The notes under the pieces: model-generated | Seen by the model: the letters and a program-made list of their open reading frames with translations, nothing else | What the model was told of the DNA's origin: nothing | Database searches by the model: none | Program-made: the position numbers and the translations under genes | Assembly (NCBI GenBank): GCA_037127315.1 | Contig: JBBBDQ010001027.1 | Coordinates: forward strand, 1,714,001 to 1,778,000 | Reading direction: 5' to 3' | Source of the DNA: Ascarosepion bandense | Lineage: Eukaryota; Mollusca; Cephalopoda; Sepiida; Sepiidae | Length of the DNA stretch: 64,000 nucleotides | In this document: positions 1 to 10,755 of the stretch, piece after piece | How the letters are laid out: each line of letters begins with the position of its first letter | Position numbering within the stretch: position 1 is the stretch's first letter

Positions 1-206
1 CAGAGACCAAATGACCCTACCGCGCGCCGTCACGTCGCACCCACTTTGGACATTTCCGTAAAAACTTCGATAAAGAGATGAAAAAAGACTTGTTTTTATT
101 TGAAAAATTAGAAAGCTCTGATTGCTTAACGAATCCTTCTCTCCGTTGTAAACATTGAACTTCGGCGATTGTACATTCTGCTTTTATGATTAATTTTATA
201 TATATA
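1..206. other. AT-rich sequence, nothing recognised
   Basis: No open frame of note and no repeat family recognised. It ends in TA-rich sequence exactly at the Helitron insertion point. Confidence 0.4.
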
Positions 207-661
207 CTAGCAGTATAGCCCGGTGTTGCGCGGGGGTAATGAAAGCTTTAAAACTAATCCATGGTCCTGAAGCTCAGACTCTTTGGACGTTGGCTAGAAA
301 GACTAAAAAGCAATAGTTGTTTTCATTTAAAGCGAAACCGTAGACCGAAAGAAAAATGAATGGATGTAAGTCAAATTTTGATTTCCTGGTATCGATATCA
401 AATTTTCTGCACTATTGTAAGAACTGCAACTTTGAAACTTCTGAATATCGTTTCTTATGTCTTTGTTTATGAGTGTATCAAATTTGATTAAAATCGGACC
501 ACTCCTTCTATAACCTGATTTTTTTCGATTGTCGCTTTTCGATATTTATCGGGAGTACCTCGACACAAAACCTAGCTAAGAACACTCGCAGACGCTTATA
601 GTACAACTGTGTAAATTTTCATGAAAATCGGTACAGCCGTTTTAGAGTCTATAGGTAACGG

Positions 662-715
<54 letters not shown>

Positions 716-766
716 ACACAGACACACTCACACACACAAAGACAAAGTTTCATTAAGAAGTTTAGA
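207..766 (-). mobile_element. Non-autonomous Helitron copy 1
   Basis: Read on the minus strand it begins TCTAAACTT after a flanking A (plus T767) and ends in CTAG before a T (plus A206). A short GC hairpin (CCCG...CGGG type) lies about 8 bases before the CTAG. These are the textbook Helitron ends: 5' TC, 3' hairpin plus CTRR, insertion between A and T, no target duplication. The same ends recur in at least eight other copies here. The interior carries CA and TA microsatellites and no Rep/helicase coding, so it must depend on an enzyme made elsewhere. The 96-residue open frame across the CA tract is an artefact. Confidence 0.82.
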
Positions 767-771
767 TTATA

Positions 772-800
<29 letters not shown>
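661..800. repeat. (CA)n then (TA)n and T-rich tract
   Basis: CA tract of about 55 bases belonging to the Helitron 5' end region, followed just outside the element by about 30 bases of TA and a poly-T run. Confidence 0.9.
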
Positions 801-802
<2 letters not shown>

Positions 803-879
803 TTTCTTTCGTAAATCATCTAGGCGTCTTCGAATTTATTCATTTATTTATTTTTTTTTTTGTGCCGTATTTAATTTTT

Positions 880-1170
880 TTCAACACAAGTGTACACGAG
901 TGTCCGGTTGAGGTGGTAGAGAGACGGCTACCAGGTTTTCAACGTGACTTTTCTGACATCAAAGCACAGAAAAGTTCACGACTGTAATAGACGTCTTGAG
1001 GACCAGCTACTGTGACGAGGCCATCGTCACAATTGGTGACCCTAGAGCGTCGTCATAATTGGTGCCGTTTCGATAGAATTAACTCCCTCAGGTTCCGGTC
1101 ATCATCATCACAACAGGCTCCGGACCAGGGGCAGCGGACCAGCCGGGGCGAGGTGTCACATAGGAACAAA
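880..1170 (+). other. Possible LTR-retroelement leader fragment
   Basis: A GC-richer stretch containing two ATTGGTG(A/C)C motifs near 1030 and 1060. Such motifs often follow an LTR as part of a primer-binding region. No paired LTR or gag/pol coding is visible, so this is only a suggestion. Confidence 0.2.
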
Positions 1171-1440
1171 CCCTTTTTTGTGGGTACTTAATAATTAAAT
1201 AATGTAAAGTTTTTTAATGTTTGCTACGAATTACTTTTGAAGTTTTCATTGTACAGTCAGATGTCACTTTACTTAAAAAAGAAACAATGGGGTTAATTGT
1301 TGGTAATTTGACACGCAAGTAGATTGCTATGGTCACTGAGGGATCAAATGGAGAGGTGTATAAGGTGAATAGAATTCACTAATGAAAGTGGGTTCAGGGC
1401 AGGTTCATTATAGTAAAGTGGACTAACCCACATGCTGCAT

Positions 1441-2045
1441 TAAATCAGTTAAGTGCCATACGTGATACACGCTTGGGCGATCATGTCTCGAAAGAGACAT
1501 GATTGACGAGGGGCAGAAGATTATCCTGTTGACATTGCTTTCTGCAGTAGACTGGTTGCCAGCCAAGGCTATAGAACCCAATCTGTCCTATTATTTGACT
1601 CATAGCTAGAAGAAAAAGAAATGTATTATATTATTAAGTAGTAATTAGTGGGGAATCAGTTTATTTCATAACAATATAAAACTGATCCCCCATTTTATGC
1701 CTAGTAAAAGCCTTAATCATGTTTTCAACTATTATATTCAGTCAGTCAGTTAAGTGCCGTACGTGATATACGTGATACACGTTTGGGCGATCATGTCTCG
1801 AAAGAGACATGACTGACTGGGCAGAAGATTATCCCGCAGTAGGTTGCCATTGCTTTCTGCAGTAGACTGGTTGCCAGCCAAGGTTATAGAACCCAATCTG
1901 TCCTGTCATTTAACCCATAACTGGAAGGAAGAAACGGATAAAAAATCTTTCCTAAGGGTATTTGCGCTTAAGTGAATGCAATGGATTCAACTGGAATTCG
2001 AACTCGGCTCCCCGATTTCTCGTTCCGAGCCATTATCCTATACAT
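1441..2045 (-). mobile_element. Composite SINE: body + hairpin linker + full SINE
   Basis: Minus-strand tRNA-derived SINE. In element orientation the tRNA-like head is near 1990-2040 (B box GAGTTCGAATTCC), followed by the GGTATTAATCC-type middle, the body and a tail ending GGCACTTAACTGACTGAC near 1740. A linker with a 15-bp hairpin (1648-1692) follows, then a second copy of body and tail (1441-1620). The same body-linker-body order occurs at 21411-22005 and 60045-60835, so the composite is a recurring unit and not a chance neighbour. Confidence 0.75.
1648..1692. repeat. Hairpin linker inside composite SINE
   Basis: Inverted repeat with arms of the form GTGGGG(A)ATCAGTTT and AAACTGATCCCCCA(T) around a 15-base loop. 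It is shared with 21741-21789, 60139-60187 and 60448-60496. Confidence 0.85.
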
Positions 2046-2342
2046 GAGGTAGAGACAATAGGAGGCAGCCATGTTAGAAGGTAAGTTATTTGACTTCTAC
2101 AGCGGTTATTAATAAGAGTAGAAATTAATGCATACACGATTTCATAGTGTTAGATTATTTATTTCATAGTCCGCCTGTGATATTTTCAGCCTGTGCTCGC
2201 AGATATGACAACATGCATTCACCATCGAAACTAATGATTCTCAATAAAGAAAAAAATATGAATATAAATTTTACACATTCATATTAAGTGAATATTCTAA
2301 AGTCATAACTGGCTGTATTTGTCTATACTTCTGAGGTGAGGT

Positions 2343-2460
2343 AGTATTTACATTGTTCGGACTACTGTCCTTATCTTTATTGCTATGTTAATGACGTTTC
2401 GCCCAATGTACAATCCGGCCTTGTTCAGATGCTAGGAATTTCGAACCGAAACCTTTATTT
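2343..2460 (-). repeat. PLE-type terminal repeat fragment
   Basis: Minus strand reads CTGAACA, a GGC/GCC-type stem region, then GAAACGTC, matching the repeat at 36600-36740 and part of 17685-17740. It resembles the CTGANGA-stem-GAAA terminal repeats of Penelope-like elements, here with a mutated core. Confidence 0.45.
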
Positions 2461-2466
2461 CGGTTC

Positions 2467-2884
2467 GTGGGGTATATCGGTATTCAGGACGGACTGACCT
2501 TGGACTCATCCCTAGGAGAACGTAACAGTATACCACTAGATAACCCGATGGAGATGCTTACTTTATGCACAGAAACAACACACTTTAGAATGGGATCAGG
2601 CATACATCGGAAAGATGAAGGCTTAGCAATGGGCTCACTATTATCCCCATTATTAGCTAACATCATGGAATACTTTGAAGAAATGGCATTAGAATCCATA
2701 GCAGTAAAGCCAGTTTTATGGCTGAGATACATTGATGATGCATTAATAATCTGGTCACACCAGGAAGAGGTCCAGACGTTATTGAATATATGTGAACCCA
2801 ATAAAATCATCGATACAGGAAATAGGGAACAACAACACACTAGTATTACTTGATGTACTAATATCTCGAACAGGGACAGGGTTC
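2467..2884 (+). pseudogene. Penelope-like reverse transcriptase fragment
   Basis: The frame reads through typical PLE RT motifs: DEGLAMGS then LSPLLANIMEYFEEMALES (motif B region) and WLRYIDDALIIW, where YIDD is the catalytic motif C. After residue 115 the frame shifts: the expected LLDVLIS motif is found in another frame near 2840-2865. Only about 130 of the usual 800 or more residues remain. The copy stops where the 5S-tRNA SINE begins at about 2895. It is a dead fragment. The family is clear from the motifs, the subfamily is not. Confidence 0.8.
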
Positions 2885-2894
2885 AACATATCCC

Positions 2895-3350
2895 GGCTTA
2901 CGGCCATATCACATTGAATACACCAGTTCTGGCTCGATCACCGAAGTTAAGCAACATTGAGCCTTTAGTGACGGATATGCGTTGTGGTGCAGTAGATATC
3001 GGCTCGGAAAGAGAAATCGGTGAGCTGAGTTCGAATTCCAGTTGAATACCCTGCATTCATTTAAGTACTGGTACTCTTGGGAAAGGTATTAATCCGTCCT
3101 TTCCCTCCAGTTATGGGTTAAATAACAGGGTAGGACTTGGAGACACTGCCCATAAATACAAATTCCAATGAATCTTAATACTCGAAAAAAGAAAAAAGTA
3201 TTACTAGACACAAAACGTATATAAAAGAAACAACAATAAATTGTTGAAAAAGAAAAAGGTATTACTAGCAATAAATAAATAAAATTTAGTTGGCAATAAA
3301 TGATCCGCCGAGGTTGATATGCCATAAAAACAAAACAACCAACTAACCAA
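2895..3350 (+). mobile_element. 5S-tRNA chimeric SINE, internally deleted
   Basis: Starts with a 5S rRNA-like segment (ACGGCCATATCAC..., A box AAGTTAAGCAAC near 2945) that breaks off at about 2963, losing the 3' half with the C box. It joins a tRNA-like head (TGCGTTGTGGTGCAG, B box GAGTTCGAATTCC near 3030), the GGTATTAATCC middle, and a 3' tail of about 230 bases ending with TTGATATGCCATAAAAAC. The tail matches 58100-58312 and 18166-18400. It interrupts or abuts the PLE fragment to its left. Confidence 0.8.
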
Positions 3351-3639
3351 GATATCCGTATACCACAGGTTAACATACACCGGGCAATACCTCAACTTCA
3401 CCTCTCATCATGTAAAGAAAAGGAACCTCAGCTGCCTGCAACATCGAGCAAAAGTGATAAACGGCGATCCAAAGACATATTAATAGGAAATGATCAGTAT
3501 AAGCAGTAACCTACAACGTAATACCTACCCAGGGTATAGGACAACAGCTCTAATAAACAAAGAAGTGGGGATGACTGTTGTGGCGATCTCCCTTTTCCTA
3601 AAGATGGACTCGTCCAGAGAATACTTATATTACTGCTAG
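3351..3639. other. No feature recognised
   Basis: Ordinary AT-rich sequence between the SINE and the next repeat; no coding or repeat match seen within the window. Confidence 0.4.
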
Positions 3640-3860
3640 AGAAGCGAGACGAGATAATTTTTGCGTTATCTTGTAGTAAATTCCATTGACACTGTCAGCT
3701 CTTTACCTTTGAGCGGAAAGCATTAAGCCAGTCATGGCTCCGCCGAACGGTAGAGGTACGACTGGGCAAAATTAGACAGATATTTTTGGCTGGTCTAAAA
3801 GGCCCGGAGAACCCACCTTAAAATGGCCTTGTGCCACATTTTGCCCTACTGGAGGTGGTA
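3640..3860. repeat. Diverged single copy of hairpin-rich repeat
   Basis: Contains GACACTGTCAGCTCT, a CAGTCATGGCTCCGCCGAA block, ACTGGGCAAAATTAGACAGA and a GGCTGGTCT...AAAATGGCC block in the same order as the tandem units at 30601-31280. It is clearly diverged from them. Confidence 0.6.
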
Positions 3861-4059
3861 AATAAATAGCGGAAACGGCGTTTTCGCGGAGAGTTAACCG
3901 GAGAATACGAGAGTCCAGAGAGAGTTTATCCGTCAGTACAAAGTAGTTCATAGCAACTCTGTGCGCCAATCATCGAGAAGATATTACGCAGTACCAGTCA
4001 GCATCCGACGCGGACATACTCAATACACTACGGCTTCACTTACAGATACTTCTGCGTAT

Positions 4060-4790
4060 ATTTTTTCTAACACATATTCCAGGAATACTAATCTTCATTC
4101 AAGTCTGCATTCTTCCGTTAATACACTTATTTTCTATCTCAATTGCTGGTCGTTGTTCATTTATTTGTGCGGTCCTCATTCCCGGGATCCACAACACCTG
4201 GACTACTAATCTTCATTCAAGTCTGTATCCTTACGTTAATACACTTATTTTTTATCTAAATTACTGGTTGTTTTTCATTTATTTGTGCTGACCCCATTCC
4301 CGGGATCCACAACACCTGGACTACTAATCTTCATTCCAGTCTGTATCCATACGTCAATACACTTATTTTCTATCTAAATTACTGGTCGTTGTTCATTTGT
4401 TTGTGAGGGTTCCATTCCCGGGGTCCACAACACCTGGACTATTAATCTTCATTCACGTCTGTACCCTTACATTAATACACTTATTTTCTATATCAGTTAC
4501 AGGTAGTTGTTCATTGATTTGTGCGGACCCCATTCCCGGGATCCACAACGACTGGCCTACTAATCTTCCTTCAAGTCTGTATCCTTAAGTTAATACACTT
4601 ATTTTCCATCTCAATTACTGGTCGTTGTTCATTTATTTGTGTGAGTCCCATTCCCGGGATGCACAAAACCTGGATTACTACTCTTCATTCAAGACTCTAT
4701 GCTTAAGTTGATACACTTATTTTCTATCTCAATTACTGGTCGTTGTTTATTTATTTGTGAGGGTTCCATTCCCGGGGTCCACAACAATAA
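4060..4790. repeat. 118-bp minisatellite, about six units
   Basis: CATTCCCGGG recurs near 4177, 4295, 4413, 4531, 4649 and 4768, a steady spacing of 118-119 bases. Each unit contains a CCACAACACCTGGACTACTA-like block and a TACACTTATTTTCTATCT block. The short open frames here are by-products of the repeat and change frame each unit because 118 is not a multiple of three. Confidence 0.92.
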
Positions 4791-5039
4791 CAACTCTCAG
4801 AAATCAGCACTGGTTTGTCTACCTTATGTGAAGGGCTTATTGGAGAAAATACAAAGGATCTTCGGTTCAAGTAACACCAGGACAATCTTAAAATGTGATT
4901 CTACACTTCGTAAATACCTCTCTGGAATAAGATCTTCAACAGAGAAGAACATGACTCAGGACCGTGTCCGCTATTCCATCAAGTTGTTGAAAAATAATAT
5001 AAAGAAGAGACGAACCCCCCCCCCCAAGGTAAAAATATT

Positions 5040-5448
5040 TTAAGGCCGTAACATGAAAGGAGATAGAAATATCAGTCGTAGTTGACCCCATATGGAGAAA
5101 GAAAGTAATCTCTGCCCGCTGCGTTAAATTTAAAATAATAATTAAAGTCAAACTACTAGAAACTACGTAAATATTCGAAAATCGCCTGAAGACACCACAT
5201 GGTAGAAACCTAGGTCGCGTAATAACTCGTTTACAAATGAAAAAGTATCGAAAAGTTCTACAATATAATTGTACTGAACACTTTTTAATACAACTGTGTT
5301 CCGGTCTAATTTCATTATGACCAAAAAGTAAGTAATTAATTAATTTTATTAAGCAATTTGGCAAATAAATAATGTTTTCTTGAAGTTTTTTAATAAGCTG
5401 TGTACTGGTCGAATTTAATAATGACCAAATCCTAAGTAATTAAATAAT

Positions 5449-5450
<2 letters not shown>
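5040..5450 (+). repeat. Dispersed repeat with CTGAAGA-stem-GAAA core and twofold block
   Basis: Positions 5186-5208 read CTGAAGA, an ACC(ACAT)GGT stem, then GAAA; 26748-26770 carries the same core and flanks. Two related blocks ending in (T)AATGACCAAA...AAGTAATTAA lie about 105 bases apart (5281-5338 and 5386-5445). Confidence 0.55.
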
Positions 5451-5483
<33 letters not shown>

Positions 5484-5697
5484 TACTGTGCAAAAGTATT
5501 AGGACAAGAACAATTTTATCTTTTATGAGGCATATTGACAGAAAATAAATTCAAGTAATTTTATTTGATTGACTCAACAAATGCTTTAACAAGAAAAAAA
5601 CACTTGCTACAAAAGAAATTTTATATTTAGTATAGTAGCCTTTTGCTTTGATCACAGCCTTCATTTTGTTAGGCATTGACATCACAAGCTTCTCGGT
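5484..5697 (-). pseudogene. Tc1-like transposase C-terminus and end
   Basis: Minus strand from 5697 reads LVMSMPNKMKAVIKAKGYY then TKY, the usual C-terminal end of Tc1-family transposases (pattern SMPxRMxAVIxAKGxxTKY). About 120 bases further the sequence GTACTGTGCAAAAGTATTAG (5484-5503) resembles a Tc1 terminal inverted repeat. Only the last 30 or so residues remain and the rest is replaced by GA-rich sequence. DNA cut-and-paste transposase remnant, inactive. Confidence 0.7.
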
Positions 5698-5779
5698 CTT
5701 TTATAACCCGGGCCATACCCATTCCTGGGTAAGACCGGATATTCCTCCACAACAGAGAGGAAAAAAGAGGTAAAGAGAG

Positions 5780-5823
5780 AATGCGCAAGACCGATAAATA
5801 TCAAAACAACGGAAAAAGAAACG

Positions 5824-5858
<35 letters not shown>

Positions 5859-6212
5859 AGAGGAGAGAGAGAGAGAGAATGTGTAGAGACGAGTAGAAGA
5901 AAGAAAATTTTTGAAAGAAATGGAGAGACAAAAAAAAGAGAGCTTAACGAGAAAAGCAGCCAAAGAGAATGGAACTGCAATGGCGGAAAAGCAGAGAGGA
6001 GAGAAGGAACGAAAGGTTGAGAATGGAGGGTGGGGAGAGAGAAAGAGAAAGAGAGTCGGACAGAGAAAGAGAAGGTGCGGGAGAGAGTAAGAGAAAAAGA
6101 ACGCTTTCGAGAAAGGAAGTGATGAAAGAGAAAGCTCAATCGACCGAGAGTAAGAGAGAGAAGAAGAAAAAACAGACAGCGAAAGACAAATATATTGGAT
6201 GCTAAAAACCTG

Positions 6213-6243
<31 letters not shown>

Positions 6244-6300
6244 AAAGAGAGAGATAGATGAAGAGAACTGGGAGAGAGAAAGAGAGAGAAATAATCTTCA
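5780..6300 (+). repeat. GA-rich (polypurine) tract
   Basis: Plus strand is nearly all purine with long (GA)n blocks at 5825-5875 and 6215-6290. Open frames on both strands here are low-complexity artefacts. Confidence 0.9.
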
Positions 6301-6889
6301 TACAAGACACTAATGTATGGTCATTTGGTGCAGAGCGAAAGATCCCCGGCCAATTCCATGGATCATTAAACCGACCAATAGCCTTTCTCGTATTATTGTG
6401 AACACTTAAATATATTTACCTATAGAAATAAGAGTATTTTTATTGATCAAATCCGTCAATTTATTTTCAAGGAATCAAAAGAAATATTTGATTATTCACT
6501 TCAAAAGATACATCTTTCTGTGATGCGTGATAATAAACATTTCTTGATGATGCTATTTGAATCAGAAAGTCCGTCATTTTTAGCGAAACCTGTAACTTTA
6601 TAAGCGATGACAAGGTTTACTATTTCTTCAAATACAAACAAAGCTTGTGTAATCGCAGTGGGAATTTATACGCAATGACACAATGAAACCTCGGAATCTT
6701 GACGATTGTCAAACCGGAAACAATTTTCCGAAGAGCAATTCAAAACTGCAAACAGAAAAAAAAAGTTTTCAGAATTGAAGAAATCAGAGAACTAGTGATA
6801 ACCATGTCGTTCCTAAACCATTGTTATTATAGAAAGTGCCATCTTCCTTCGCGTCACAAAGAATGAAAAGATTACGGTGAAAGCCGTGG
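6301..6889. other. No feature recognised
   Basis: AT-rich sequence lacking coding signal or a repeat shared elsewhere in the window. Confidence 0.4.
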
Positions 6890-7870
6890 AGGATGCGACA
6901 GAAAGAAGGCAGAGAGATATGAACAGACGTTGAAGAAGAAGAAGAAGAAGAAGAAGAAGAAGAAGAAGAAGAAGAAGAAAAAGAATGTCACAACAGAAAA
7001 ACTGCTTCCGTGGAAGGATAGATAAAAAAGCAAAAGGAAAGGAAAAAAAAAAAAAGAAAACAAAATGGAGAAAAAAAAAGAAATTAAACAAGAATTGAAT
7101 CGAAAGGAGAAAAAAGATTAGACGGTAATTCTTCTAGAAGGGTGAAAGAAAACAAAAGATACAAAATTAAGTAGCAAGTAAAGCTAAAAAGAAAGAAAGA
7201 TGGCGACTGTAAATAAGATAAAAATATAAAAAAAATGAGGGAAAGAAACTGAATAAAAATTAGTAAGAAAAAAGATCGGAGAGAAAAATCCAGACAATAA
7301 AAAAATGGAGAAGAAAAGGAGATAAAAAATGGAGGAAGAAGAACAAAAACAGGAAATAAAAATGGATTAAATGGAAGAAAAAGTAAAAAATGATGAGGAA
7401 ATTGAAAGAAAAAGAGAAGAGTCTGAGAAAGTTAAAAAAACGTAGAAAAAAAAGAAAAATGCAGTCAAAAAGAAAAGAAAGACAAAAGAAGAAGAGTGAT
7501 AAAGAAAGAAGAAAGAAAGAAACAGAAACGAGAGAAATTTGAATAGGTTCAAGGTCAAAAGGAATAGGTTCAAGGTCAAAAGGAAGTGATAATAAAAAAG
7601 AAAGCAGGACAAAAGAAAAAAAAAAACGAAAAACTAATAAACTTATTGGAACAGAAAACAAAAACAGATTTAGTGAAATAAAGACAAAAAGAAGGAAAAA
7701 CTGATTAACTAATTAGGAAAGGAAAAGAAAAAAATTGATTGGAAAAAGAAAGAAAAAACTTATAGATGAATTCAGAAAGAAAACAAAGAAATGATTCTGA
7801 AAAAAATAAAGCCAAAAAATAAATAAATAAATCCGACTCAACAAATCGAAGCAGAAAAGAAAACAAACAA
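6890..7870 (+). repeat. About 1 kb purine-rich low-complexity tract with (GAA)n core
   Basis: A (GAA)n block sits at about 6932-6980 and the following 900 bases are overwhelmingly A and G on the plus strand. A 19-base block, GGTTCAAGGTCAAAAGGAA-like, is repeated in tandem near 7545-7585. Minus-strand F/L/S-rich open frames are artefacts. Confidence 0.85.
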
Positions 7871-8118
7871 AGGCCGAAGAATGAAATGGGATCGACAGGA
7901 AGGAAATAATGTAATTGAAAAACGATGCAGTGTAATATAAAGAACTTTTGAGATGCAATATTTGAATTGACAGGCAGCACGAAGAGAGGGCGGTGTCAGC
8001 GTCAGGCGCGGGGGCGAGGAACAACAATAAATGAAAAGGTGAAAGAAACATGCAAACATTTTGTAGAATATTGTCAAAAGATAAAAAAAGAAGCATCGGA
8101 TATATGCATGAATTCACA

Positions 8119-8181
<63 letters not shown>

Positions 8182-8188
8182 TCATTAT

Positions 8189-8251
<63 letters not shown>

Positions 8252-8262
8252 CATTCTGTTCA

Positions 8263-8303
<41 letters not shown>

Positions 8304-8313
8304 CAGTTTGTTC

Positions 8314-8363
<50 letters not shown>

Positions 8364-8365
8364 CA
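8119..8365 (+). repeat. (TATC)n array with spacers
   Basis: About 245 bases of TATC repeats broken by ATTCATTATTC and by TCTCATTCTGTTCATA / TCTCAGTTTGTTCCTA spacers. The latter spacer is shared with the arrays at 39241-39390 and 39546-40567. Confidence 0.95.
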
Positions 8366-8719
8366 GTTAAGATATAGTTTTGTACTTATTTGTTTTCTAA
8401 ATTTATCTCCAGCTTTCGATTGGTGAAAAAGTTAGGAAGATTCTTTTGCTCGAACTATTTCATGTTGTCGCTGTCTTCATTCGAACTACAGTTCTTTGTC
8501 GCGCATGCCCACCGTCTCTTGGCGCCAGTGAAAAGACACAAGCTGATATATTTTACTGTTCTTCTTTCTACTCTTAATTAAATCAAAAGATATCAATAAT
8601 GAAGTTGTATATGTGTTCAGCTTTGTCATATAGAAAATTTCCCAAGAATTGTGATTCTAGATGAACACCTTCTCTATTCCCATTATACAATCTCTTAGAC
8701 AGATACACACACGCACACA

Positions 8720-8729
8720 TAGGTAGTCT

Positions 8730-8764
<35 letters not shown>

Positions 8765-8882
8765 CAAGCAGTGTAGGTATAAAAGAATCCAAAGGAGCAT
8801 GCTGTACGTACAGTTGTAGGATAACTCTCTAAGAGAGCTCTAAATATATATGTATATATATACATATTGAGCAAATATAAGA
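8720..8882. repeat. (TA)n and left flank of palindromic repeat
   Basis: TA tract at about 8733-8762, then a stretch matching 28320-28440 (GTGTAG..ATA.AAGAATC and GGGGAGCTCTAAATATATATG-like blocks). It is the flank of the dispersed palindrome that follows. Confidence 0.6.
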
Positions 8883-9085
8883 AAAATTAAGGCAGACACG
8901 TTATTTCCATGGGGTATCGGAGGTTTGGGCCTATTTCAGGTGAACCATCATCAGCTTCTGACTTTATTTTACAAAGGATTCGTGTAAAATCCTTTGTAAA
9001 ATAAAGACGGAAGCTAATGATGGTTCGCCTGAAATAGGCCCAAAATTCCGATTCACCATGAAATAACATGTCTGCCTTAATTTTT

Positions 9086-9087
<2 letters not shown>
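8882..9087. repeat. Dispersed palindrome, arms about 95 bp
   Basis: Left arm (AAAAATTAAGGCAGACACGT...) is repeated inverted at the right (...CATGTCTGCCTTAATTTTT). The left arm read on minus has CTGATGA, a short stem, GAAA (8934-8954); the right arm has a mutated CTAATGA. A homologous palindrome is at 28442-28636. Confidence 0.85.
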
Positions 9088-9128
<41 letters not shown>

Positions 9129-9212
9129 GTTGTTCTGTTAACAAAATGAAGCAGTGTACAATTCACACCTGCTCTTAATAGTTATATATTTATGTGTATA
9201 CATGTGCATACA

Positions 9213-9280
<68 letters not shown>
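9088..9280. repeat. (TA)n, (CA)n and (TA)n tracts
   Basis: TA tract 9090-9122, CA tract about 9208-9263, TA tract 9264-9282. Confidence 0.92.
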
Positions 9281-9282
<2 letters not shown>

Positions 9283-9283
<1 letters not shown>

Positions 9284-9640
9284 TAAGTTGGTTCTAAACT
9301 TTCGGCTAACATGAGGCATCTTCAGAGAGGTTACAAGGATGTTACCATAAAAACATCCACCATCAGCGATGATTTTATCTTGTGTTGACATAAACCTCCG
9401 CTAAGCTACGATAACAGTTATTAATTCGTAAATTTGTAATGCGGTTCTATGACGTCACACCGCGTGAGCACTCGAAATGATAACAGAACCATATATTTAA
9501 ATGCAATGTAATGTGTTATGATCAGATTTAAAAGTGATTTTATTAAGTGTGGGTTGTTTGGATTTAATGTAGATCGCCTCCAATATCTGAAGGTTCTTTT
9601 TACCATATATATGAGTGAGGATTATTGTATTGTTGCAGTC
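9283..9640 (-). pseudogene. Penelope-like element 3' end: GIY-YIG tail plus terminal repeat
   Basis: Minus strand from about 9640 encodes NNTIILTHIYGKKNLQILEA then IYIKSKQP, the C-terminal end of the GIY-YIG endonuclease domain of PLEs, as at 26039-26290. After the stop comes a 3' region with GTGACGTCATAGAACCGC and the CTGAAGA-stem-GAAAG core (9300-9325). Truncated copy. Confidence 0.75.
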
Positions 9641-10031
9641 TAAATATATGGTTCTGTTAATATTTCGAGCTCTCACACGGTGTGACGTCAGAGAACTGCA
9701 TTACAAATTTGCGAACTGCGTTTGCTACTTTTGGTAACTTTTATGGTTGCTTAGCAAAGTTTTATGTCAACACAAGATAAAATCGTCGCTGAGAGTGGAT
9801 GTTTTTGTGTTAACGTTCTTGTAACCTCTCTGAAGATGGCCCATGTGAGCCGAAAGCTTAGAACCAACTTAATAAAAAATTATCGAAATGTTGGAGAATT
9901 TTTGTCTTTATTTTCCCCTGAAATTAAAGCCAAAATACGATGTTTAGAACGGCTCATGATTAAACATAATAGACATTCATTGTCTCTTATATTTAACAGT
10001 ATATGCTTAGAAAATTATCTGCTGCCTCAAT

Positions 10032-10033
<2 letters not shown>
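9641..10033 (+). pseudogene. Penelope-like terminal repeat running into a PLE N-terminal frame
   Basis: The same terminal repeat as the preceding feature, now on plus: GTGTGACGTCAGAGAACTGC, then CTGAAGATGGC...GCCGAAAGC at 9830-9855. The frame 9764-10033 reads through it and ends in EIKAKIRCLERLMIKHNRHS followed by LSLIFNSICLENYLLP. This resembles the N-terminal basic segment of PLE proteins (IRRLEKL...RH...LxFLxxC...P). PLEs commonly integrate as partial tandems in which a terminal repeat precedes the ORF start. Only about 40 element-specific residues remain. Confidence 0.65.
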
Positions 10034-10077
<44 letters not shown>

Positions 10078-10243
10078 TCTTTTATATTTATTATGTTTTA
10101 GAACATGTACATAATTTCTTCTATATATGTTCTCTTCCCTACAATCATTCACTGCTCTATACATCATATATCGAGCACTGTTTTAAATTAATGTTTTGGA
10201 CGGAAAAAGTTTTTCTTTTTTCTCTCCTGATTCTATACTCACT

Positions 10244-10298
<55 letters not shown>

Positions 10299-10320
10299 AT
10301 ATATATATATATATATATTG
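10034..10320. repeat. (CA)n, (TA)n tracts
   Basis: CA tract 10034-10066 followed by TA, and a longer TA tract 10242-10318 with a GTATG break. Confidence 0.92.
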
Positions 10321-10389
10321 CAGGAAAGATGCAAGAATAGACTAAAAAAGGGGAAATAAACTCGTATCAAATGCTAGAATGAATAATTC

Positions 10390-10755
10390 GTTGGGAAAAT
10401 TTAGAAATAAAAATAGCGAAGGAAAGAATGATGAAAACGGATGGAAAAAGGAAAGAATCACAGAAAGAAAAACGATTACAATTTAGAAACTCAAATCTCG
10501 AAGAAAACAAGAAGAAAGAAAAGTCTAAATTTCGTGAAGTCAGAACGAAAGAAACATGGAGGGAAAATATTGAGACGAAAATATATAGAAAAAATGAAAG
10601 AGAAAAAGAAAAGAAGAAAGCACGTAAAACTTCAGTGTATTACGAAATATTTGAAAAAGAAAACGAAAGCAAACAGAAAATGTATAATAATGAAAAATAA
10701 TAAACATTGTCAAAAAGAAAGAGCAAATGAAAAACAAGACGATATAGAAAAATGG
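10390..10755 (+). repeat. Purine-rich tract
   Basis: Plus strand mostly A/G. The K/E/R-rich open frames (90 and 111 residues) are composition artefacts with no recognised domain. Confidence 0.7.

Noticed and set aside
5682..6310. Overlapping 169- and 207-residue S/L/F-rich frames
   Set aside because: Both strands are open because the tract is GA-rich; no domain or start context.
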